A stretch of 9,543 nucleotides of DNA from Nitrospirota bacterium. GTDB lineage: Bacteria; Nitrospirota; Thermodesulfovibrionia; Thermodesulfovibrionales; JdFR-88. The notes under the pieces are model-generated. The model saw nothing but the letters and a program-made list of their open reading frames with translations, was not told the origin of the DNA and ran no database searches. Position numbers and translations under genes: made by a program. Positions 4,880 to 9,543 of this stretch are shown one piece after another (within the stretch, counting starts at the first letter, position 1; every line of letters begins with the position of its first letter). The stretch is from assembly GCA_021819985.1 (NCBI GenBank), contig JAKAEG010000105.1, positions 1-9,543 on the forward strand, in the 5' to 3' direction.

Positions 4880-5932
4880 TTATTGAATAGACGACCACGG
4901 AATGCTTCCGGTGTCATACTCATAGATACCATCCCCATCGGCATCCACTTTTATATCGGCATAGCCATAAGAAGGGACCGAAAGAATAGCGGAAGAGTTA
5001 TTCGCCCCAACAGCGGTCAACGCCCCTGCCGATGGATAGTCCCATGGCGAGTAGAATACGAATGCCGAAGGGGTGGAGACGGTCACATAGCCGAAAACCG
5101 GGTCGTAGAATGTGCCCGCCAGAGTTAAATCCAGTTCGCTAAGGTTTCCTGAGGCGTATTTCAACACAGCTCCCAGATTGAAATTATCAATCCAGTAAAT
5201 ATTCCCTGTGCTGTCCTTTAACAAAAGGTCTTCAGTGGCAGAAAGATTCGTCAGTTCAGGCACCGAATCCCATGTGAGAGAAAAATTGATCGTACCTGCC
5301 ACGTTAAAAGTAATGGAGCCATCCTCCACATTCAAATTACTTGTATTAAAAGAAAATTGTTGGGGAAGCTGCTGGGAATTGAGCGACCCTGAATAACTTC
5401 CCGATCCATTGATTGTTATTCCGTCCATGCAGTAGCTGCTGAATGTTCCCGTCCCGCTAAATGTATTATTGGACGAATCGGCAGTCAAAGAGACATTGGC
5501 GCTTCCTCCACAATTGCCGTAAATGGTTTGGCTTGAACTCTGAGATGCTTTTTGGACCGTATCCCCGGAGTTGGAGGAAGTTTTGAAATTGATCTGATCA
5601 ACTGTGCCCGGAATCGTTTTTGCAATTAATAAAAGCCATGGCTGGCTGGAGATGCCATTATTCTGTACTGTCAGAGCCGTCAGCGCGCTTCCAGACGTTG
5701 CACCGGAAAATAAGGAACTGATGACCTCCCTGGAATCCGCATTGGTTATGGCTGCCTGAACCGTTTTACCTGAATAGGTCATGCCGCCTGCGCTATATGT
5801 ATTTGATGAAGTACTCCCTCCGCCGGTGGATGGCGAACTGCTTCCGCCGCCCCCTCCGCAGGCCGAAAGAATGAATAAGGCGGAAAAGATCAGAAAGCCG
5901 CGCCAAAAAATTCTTCTAAGATTACAACTCAT
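4880..5932 (-). CDS. Gly/Ser-rich surface lipoprotein with C-terminal DxDxD motif
   Basis: The 350-residue product has a signal peptide ending in LSAC (C25), followed by a glycine run and a Ser/Thr/Gly linker up to about residue 45, the usual tether of an outer-membrane lipoprotein. The rest is rich in Ser, Thr, Asn and short alternating hydrophobic strands, suggesting a beta-rich extracytoplasmic domain. The C-terminus carries D330-A-D332-G-D334-G, a calcium-binding-loop pattern, followed by IYEYDTG. I recognise no named family. The ATG at 5932 is chosen over the adjacent TTG at 5935 because GGGAGGG lies seven bases upstream of it. It lies 96 bases after the previous gene and 88 before the TraT-like gene, in the same direction; the 96-base gap shows no clear terminator. 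Confidence 0.78.
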   Translation of the reverse strand: MSCNLRRIFWRGFLIFSALFILSACGGGGGSSSPSTGGGSTSSNTYSAGGMTYSGKTVQAAITNADSREVISSLFSGATSGSALTALTVQNNGISSQPWLLLIAKTIPGTVDQINFKTSSNSGDTVQKASQSSSQTIYGNCGGSANVSLTADSSNNTFSGTGTFSSYCMDGITINGSGSYSGSLNSQQLPQQFSFNTSNLNVEDGSITFNVAGTINFSLTWDSVPELTNLSATEDLLLKDSTGNIYWIDNFNLGAVLKYASGNLSELDLTLAGTFYDPVFGYVTVSTPSAFVFYSPWDYPSAGALTAVGANNSSAILSVPSYGYADIKVDADGDGIYEYDTGSIPWSSIQ

Positions 5933-6028
5933 CAAAAAACCCTCCCTTATGAATGAATTTTTTCATCTGTTTTTCAGGTCGCCGTAAGTTATTGAACAGA
6001 TTCCTTTGTTTGTTCCTGTGGTATGGAT

Positions 6029-6652
6029 TCAGTTTCTTGGAACTGTCCCTGTAATGGTTTCTTCTTTCTTTTTATCAGTTTCCACAGCGGTCTGTTCAGA
6101 TGGTTTATCTTCAGAACTCATGGTATCACTCGTTTTTAAAAGCTCCCTTTCTACGGCCTTGAAAAAACGATTGTAAAAGGCGGCATTTTTTACAGTTTTT
6201 TCTTCTTCTTGAGCGCTTGTAATTGTGCTACCGGTCTTTATCGGTGTAGGCACACTTAGTCCAATAAAAATGGGTATATGAAAATAATTACTGTTGACAT
6301 CGGATTCATTCACACTTTGTATAGCACTAGCGTATGCCGTGGCTTTTTCGGTACCTTCGGGAAGAACATTAACCGCAATGGCAAGCTGAATCATCTTTTT
6401 TCCCTCTGTCCAATATTTGGCGGCTATAACCGACTTCCCAGTGTCTTGTTTTTCTATCCGGAAATTGTCAGCCAGAAGCGCACGGCATGACGCCGAATAA
6501 AGGTTATCCGGTGTTGCGGAAAACGTCCTTATATTGGGAGCGTTCTGGCCGGATGACTGGAACACATCATTATACTTGGCCACCCCCGCGCAGGCAGACA
6601 GCATAAACGCGGCAATCACAAGTAAAATCATTACCGAAAATCTTTTTTCCAT
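6029..6652 (-). CDS. Putative lipoprotein, 207 residues (DUF2242-like at best)
   Basis: A signal peptide ends in LSAC with the lipidated cysteine at C21. The mature part contains NLYSASCRALLADNFRIEKQ, a stretch recalling the CRALL...Y.I pattern of DUF2242 lipoproteins, then GKSVIAAKYW and a strand-rich segment with YFHIPIFIGLSVPTP. A charged C-terminal tail (about residues 178 to 207, rich in Glu, Lys and Thr) appears disordered. I offer the family only tentatively. The start has GGAGGG seven bases upstream. It is the first gene of the lipoprotein run; the 148 bases before it hold the likely promoter region and a possible regulator site at 6701..6716. Confidence 0.7.
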   Translation of the reverse strand: MEKRFSVMILLVIAAFMLSACAGVAKYNDVFQSSGQNAPNIRTFSATPDNLYSASCRALLADNFRIEKQDTGKSVIAAKYWTEGKKMIQLAIAVNVLPEGTEKATAYASAIQSVNESDVNSNYFHIPIFIGLSVPTPIKTGSTITSAQEEEKTVKNAAFYNRFFKAVERELLKTSDTMSSEDKPSEQTAVETDKKKEETITGTVPRN

Positions 6653-6700
6653 TTAAATCCCTCCTCTTTTTTCAATCATTTCAATAACTTGCCTTTTCAA

Positions 6701-6716
6701 ATAGGCTATAGTTGGT
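6701..6716. promoter_or_regulatory. Candidate second operator for the XRE regulator
   Basis: ATAGGCTATAGTTGGT matches the 16-bp palindrome at 7199..7214 at 12 of 16 positions, including the whole CTATAGTT core. It lies about 50 bases upstream of the 207-aa lipoprotein start, where a promoter is expected, though I find no strong -35/-10 pair there. Confidence 0.35.
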
Positions 6717-6732
6717 CTAAAATCGTCCTGGA

Positions 6733-6757
6733 GCAATATTTTTTTAAAAAATTATGC
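6733..6757. other. A/T-rich imperfect inverted repeat in the intergenic region
   Basis: GCAATA, then T and A runs, then TTATGC form an imperfect palindrome 44 bases beyond the regulator's stop codon and about 80 bases before the next gene. It could be a weak terminator working on both strands or a bent, A-tract promoter element. The rest of the 6653..6800 gap shows only the operator-like site and a run of C (6760..6766). Confidence 0.3.
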
Positions 6758-6800
6758 TTCCCCCCCTAAAAATGAGCATCCCTTATCTGAAATCTCGAAT

Positions 6801-7193
6801 TCATCTATTTTTTGTACCCCGCTCGCTTACAATCTCAAGAAAGCATTCCATCATCCTGACTGCCTTTTTAAGGTCATCGTGTTTTTTACCCTTGAATATC
6901 CGCTCGATCTCAAGGAACAACCCATTATTTTCAACATCCGGCATAATCTCCAAAACCGAAGCCTGCAGTACATTGGCGAGCTTAAAGATCACTAATCCCG
7001 TGGGATTCTTTTCCCCTCTTTCTATTTCTCCCAGATAATTGGCGCTAATTCCCGCCTTGGAACCTAATTCATCCTGGGTCATCTTCCTGGCGAGCCTCAG
7101 GTTTCTTATGTTCCTTCCGATAGCGCTGACTATCTCTATCTCGTATGCCGGGTTTTCCAATTCGGAGAAATTGTATATCGGGTCCTTTCCCAT
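6801..7193 (-). CDS. XRE-family (Cro/C1-type) helix-turn-helix regulator
   Basis: The 130-residue protein carries one HTH_3-type DNA-binding domain at about residues 25 to 81: IGRNIRNLRLARKMTQDELG, then KAGISANYLGEIERGEKNP, then a helix ending LQASVLEIM. The C-terminal 50 residues are helical (EIERIFKGKKHDDLKKAVRMMECFLEIV) and probably dimerise. There is no ligand-binding or peptidase domain. The start is uncertain: ATG at 7193 has no clear ribosome binding site, and an in-frame TTG at 7202 would add MFK. The gene follows the VWA gene by 25 bases. A perfect palindrome just upstream (7199..7214) makes autoregulation likely. It may act as repressor of this operon and possibly of the lipoprotein genes downstream. 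Confidence 0.88.
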   Translation of the reverse strand: MGKDPIYNFSELENPAYEIEIVSAIGRNIRNLRLARKMTQDELGSKAGISANYLGEIERGEKNPTGLVIFKLANVLQASVLEIMPDVENNGLFLEIERIFKGKKHDDLKKAVRMMECFLEIVSERGTKNR

Positions 7194-7198
7194 TTTGA

Positions 7199-7214
7199 AC
7201 AAACTATAGTTTGT
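7199..7214. promoter_or_regulatory. 16-bp perfect palindrome, likely operator of the XRE regulator
   Basis: ACAAACTATAGTTTGT is exactly its own reverse complement and ends five bases before the regulator's ATG. Size and symmetry fit a dimeric Cro/C1-type operator. It contains TATAGT, a fair -10 box on the minus strand, so a bound protein would block both a local promoter and the start region. No good -35 is seen. Confidence 0.65.
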
Positions 7215-7227
7215 CGCCTTCAGAGTT

Positions 7228-7968
7228 TTACCTGGATATCCCCATGAAAGCCCTACCGTAGTTGTCCTGATCGAGCACCGCGCCGCATGCCCTGAAATAC
7301 CTGAGCCAGAAATTCCTGATTTTTAGAAATTGGGTGGGGCTGGCCGCCCTGGCGCCGGCAACGTACACTATTACGCCTTTGAGGCCCGGAAGCCCCTTTG
7401 CCCTTTCCTGGCGGATGATCTCAGTTATCCGCCTGTTTGTGAGGTTGTCCCTCTCAAAGTCGTATGGCCCCGACTGTTCGATCATGTCCGAGAAGATGAC
7501 AAGGATGGATTTGTCTCTTTTGAACCTCCTAAACACCCTGTCGGCCAGGCGGAGAGAATTCAGGATATCAGACCCTCCGGCCTCCTGGCTAAAAAGGAGC
7601 TTTTTGGCCTCTTCCGCCAGATGTTTTTTCACCGCTATGGACTTATAGCCATAAAAGGTCTCGTTGAGCCCGCTCCAGAAGGAGTAGTTGAACTCGTGTT
7701 CTATGGGCATCTCCGAGGTCGAAAGGCTATTGGCGGTTATGACATCCGCGGCGATGGCGTCCCGGAGACCAAGCCTTGACTGGCTGGCCTCCCCAGGGCT
7801 TCTGATATCCAGAATCTTTTTAAATCCGTCCAGGTACTCCTTGCGGCTTCCAAGGGTGCTCCTGCTTACATCGAATAGGACAAATACGGTCTTGCTTTCC
7901 GCAAAGGCTGAGGTCGTGGTCAAAAGAACCAGAAGCAGCAATATGCAAACAAGCCCGATCTTTTTCAT
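7228..7968 (-). CDS. Secreted VWA-domain protein
   Basis: The 246-residue product has a cleavable Sec signal peptide (cleavage probably after AFA at residue 23) and no lipobox, so it should be periplasmic or secreted. The mature part is a von Willebrand factor A fold: a strand TVFVLF leads into the metal-site motif D33-V-S35-R-S37, GGSD at 131 to 134 fits the third metal ligand, and ILVIFSDM puts D161 in the expected second acidic position. The metal-ion-dependent adhesion site therefore looks complete. The ATG follows the TAA of the upstream gene with no gap, and GGGAGGGG just ahead serves as ribosome binding site, so the two are translationally coupled and probably work together. Partner and process are unknown. 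Confidence 0.82.
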   Translation of the reverse strand: MKKIGLVCILLLLVLLTTTSAFAESKTVFVLFDVSRSTLGSRKEYLDGFKKILDIRSPGEASQSRLGLRDAIAADVITANSLSTSEMPIEHEFNYSFWSGLNETFYGYKSIAVKKHLAEEAKKLLFSQEAGGSDILNSLRLADRVFRRFKRDKSILVIFSDMIEQSGPYDFERDNLTNRRITEIIRQERAKGLPGLKGVIVYVAGARAASPTQFLKIRNFWLRYFRACGAVLDQDNYGRAFMGISR

Positions 7969-9087
7969 TTATCCCCTCCCCACCAGGCGCACCGGGCTTG
8001 CCGCGCCATCCCCCGGCGTTATTCTTATCGTTTGTTCTATGGGTCCCTCCTGCAGCTCATATGCCCTGAGGCTCTCAGGCATTACGAACTCTGGCTCCCT
8101 GGAAAAGCAGACAGGCCTCAGCCGGTCCTTCCTGTTTTGCATATTGATGTGCCGGTAATAGTAGAGGTGGTTGGCCCATCCGTTTTTTATCTTTTCCGCC
8201 TCGTTCATTGTCCTGGCAAAAGCGTGCTTTCTGGCCGCCTTCGCCTTTTCATGCGCCATCTGGCAGACCAGATGCCTTTTTTCTGCGAGAGCGAGATATC
8301 GGGATGCTTCCCTGTGGGCCCTTTTGGCCTTTTGAATCACCTTCCTGGTTTTGCTATAGGTGGCCGGGTCGCTGGGGTTTGCATCATAGGAGAGCCATAG
8401 CGAAACCAGGGCGATCACCAGGTTAAGAAACAGAAAAATCATTGTCACCGCCGTCGAATTCAGAGAGAATCCCACCACCTGCTGGTACCCGGACCCGGAA
8501 AAGTCTTTCTCCCTGGCATAGGCCTGCACAAAAAGAAGACCGGAAAGGATCGTCACCGATATCAGGAACATGTACAAGGCCGTCCTTTTCTTAAGTCCCT
8601 GTTTTAGCGCTCGCCCCATAAAATGGGCAAGTATAGGAACGAATATGCTTGGGACAAGGGCATATATCCAGGTTTCGATGGTCGACTTGCCAAAGGCCTC
8701 GAATACGGCCGCGTTAAAAGGAAACTCCAAAACCATCAGAACCCCCATGATTAACAGGTATGTCGCCAGTCCTGGGGAAACGTGCTCAATGTTCTGGGAA
8801 AGCTTCTCGGCCTGCCCCAGGGCCGTTTCGGAGGAAGCAAAACCTTTTCTGGCCTTCTCCAGCTCGGTTGTGGCCTTTTCTTTTTTCCGCTTCAAGCTCT
8901 GAACCGTGGCTTCCGCTTCTTTTCCCGCCTCATGCCAGCGCATGGCCAGGTTGGCCAGCACGTGCTGGCAACCCCTTATAAGCTCGTTTTCGTACTCCGG
9001 CCGGCCGGAGTCTTCCGCGGCGGGATAGTTCCTTTTGCCGTCTTTCCTTCCGTTCCACCAGCTTTTAAGCCTCGTGTAGAAAACCAT
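7969..9087 (-). CDS. Four-helix membrane protein with two coiled coils, unknown function
   Basis: This 372-residue protein has no family I recognise. Visible layout: a charged N-terminus, a coiled coil at about residues 53 to 102 (Lys/Glu/Ala-rich), four hydrophobic segments at about 107 to 132, 139 to 158, 169 to 190 and 211 to 234, then a second strongly basic coiled coil at about 247 to 305 and a 65-residue tail ending in a proline- and glycine-containing stretch. An even number of membrane segments puts both coiled coils on the same side, probably cytoplasmic given the basic residues. It starts two bases after the upstream gene's stop, with AGGAGG nine bases before the ATG, and runs directly into the VWA gene. 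The arrangement suggests a membrane complex with the VWA protein acting outside. Confidence 0.75.
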   Translation of the reverse strand: MVFYTRLKSWWNGRKDGKRNYPAAEDSGRPEYENELIRGCQHVLANLAMRWHEAGKEAEATVQSLKRKKEKATTELEKARKGFASSETALGQAEKLSQNIEHVSPGLATYLLIMGVLMVLEFPFNAAVFEAFGKSTIETWIYALVPSIFVPILAHFMGRALKQGLKKRTALYMFLISVTILSGLLFVQAYAREKDFSGSGYQQVVGFSLNSTAVTMIFLFLNLVIALVSLWLSYDANPSDPATYSKTRKVIQKAKRAHREASRYLALAEKRHLVCQMAHEKAKAARKHAFARTMNEAEKIKNGWANHLYYYRHINMQNRKDRLRPVCFSREPEFVMPESLRAYELQEGPIEQTIRITPGDGAASPVRLVGRG

Positions 9088-9089
9088 GC

Positions 9090-9410
9090 TTAAATTCCTC
9101 CTTTTTTGTCTTTGTTTGAAATTGATTTATGACCGGTGCAATTTTCGTCCTGCCTGTCCTTGTTTTCTTTCCCAATGGAGAAGAATATTTTTATGGTCTC
9201 TTTGAAAAAAGACGGGAACCCCGACACGAAAACCAGATAGGGGATAAAAAAAAGACAGCTTAAAAGCCATAGGACCTTTTTCCACTTTTTGTTTATGAGC
9301 GATGGGTGCTTCTGCTCAAAATCCAGGGCCAGCCCCGTAAGCAAAAGGAAAGAAAAAAACACCATCGCTATATATCCGGCTATCATCCATCCAGACGGTA
9401 AATGTTTCAT
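9090..9410 (-). CDS. Small two-helix membrane protein, unknown function
   Basis: The 106-residue product has two hydrophobic segments at about residues 7 to 28 and 41 to 62 (IAGYIAMVFFSFLLLTGLAL and VLWLLSCLFFIPYLVFVSGF). A lysine/aspartate-rich hydrophilic tail follows from about residue 75, probably cytoplasmic. I chose the ATG at 9410 because AAGGAGG lies five bases upstream; a start at 9440 would have no ribosome binding site and adds ten charged residues. Two bases separate its stop from the next ATG. I recognise no family; it is likely a subunit or partner of the four-helix protein that follows. Confidence 0.72.
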   Translation of the reverse strand: MKHLPSGWMIAGYIAMVFFSFLLLTGLALDFEQKHPSLINKKWKKVLWLLSCLFFIPYLVFVSGFPSFFKETIKIFFSIGKENKDRQDENCTGHKSISNKDKKGGI

Positions 9411-9452
9411 TTCGTCCTCCTTAGATTTTTTTAAAAACAAATAACCATGTCT

Positions 9453-9543
9453 TCATTCTTCGCCGCCGTTTTCATCCTCATCCCAGTTAATGAAATCCTT
9501 GATCTCTTCGGATATAAAGGAATACACCCCCAATAGATCGGAA
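9453..9543 (-). CDS. 3' end of an unidentified gene with acidic C-terminus (partial, cut by window edge)
   Basis: A minus-strand frame runs from the window edge to a TGA at 9453..9455. Its last 29 codons include GVYSFISEEIKDFINWDEDE and then an NGGEE end. The acidic, protein-like composition and the same-strand position 42 bases before the next gene, which has its own strong ribosome binding site, suggest the preceding gene of the VWA/membrane operon. Too little is visible to name it. Confidence 0.6.
   Translation of the reverse strand, partial: SDLLGVYSFISEEIKDFINWDEDENGGEE

Noticed and set aside
4610..5128. 172-codon plus-strand frame across the TraT-like start and the end of the 350-aa lipoprotein gene
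   Set aside because: It is antisense to two well-supported genes with lipoboxes and ribosome binding sites; its protein has no recognisable features.
7330..7779. 149-codon plus-strand frame opposite the VWA gene
   Set aside because: The minus-strand VWA frame has a signal peptide, intact metal-site motif and coupled start; the plus frame has none of these.
1..9543. CRISPR arrays, tRNA or rRNA genes, riboswitches
   Set aside because: No regularly spaced repeats, cloverleaf-like sequences or known aptamer patterns were seen on either strand.

Overview
The window holds a complete IS66-type insertion sequence (136..3471) that has landed in the last gene of a run of lipoprotein genes. Next come those lipoprotein genes, and then an uncharacterised membrane/secreted-protein operon closed by an XRE-type regulator. 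Everything outside the IS, apart from a short gene end at the extreme left, lies on the minus strand. The many lipobox signal peptides and a TraT-family outer-membrane lipoprotein point to a Gram-negative, didermic host. The style (Gly/Ser-rich lipoproteins with DxDxDG motifs, mid-range GC, many TTG starts) would suit Desulfobacterota or relatives, but that placement is only an impression.

Region 1 (1..3479): the IS is bounded by 25-bp imperfect terminal inverted repeats (23/25 identical) and a perfect 8-bp target duplication, ACTAATTC, on both sides. It carries tnpA, tnpB, a DUF4338 (DruA-like) gene and tnpC on the plus strand. The DUF4338 gene is wired into the element. It lies between tnpB and tnpC, overlaps the tnpC start by 11 bases, and has a near-consensus promoter (TGGACA, 17 bp, TATAAT) placed so that transcription should begin on its own ATG, giving a leaderless mRNA. 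Removing the IS and one target copy in silico rebuilds an intact 151-residue fibronectin-III-like lipoprotein, so the insertion looks recent.

Region 2 (3472..6652, minus): four lipoprotein genes plus a 42-codon small ORF run in one direction. In transcription order they are a 207-aa lipoprotein, a 350-aa Gly/Ser-rich lipoprotein with a terminal DxDxD motif, a TraT-like lipoprotein starting with TTG, the small ORF, and the IS-interrupted Fn3 lipoprotein. They may form a cell-surface locus.

Region 3 (6801..9543, minus): a tightly packed operon encodes an unknown protein with an acidic C-terminus (partial), a two-helix membrane protein, a four-helix membrane protein with two coiled coils, a secreted VWA-domain protein and an XRE regulator. 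A perfect 16-bp palindrome (7199..7214) lies just upstream of the regulator's ATG. A 12/16 match to it lies upstream of the first lipoprotein gene, suggesting one regulator may control both regions. The system most worth attention is the DUF4338-bearing IS66 transposon; the VWA/membrane operon is the second.
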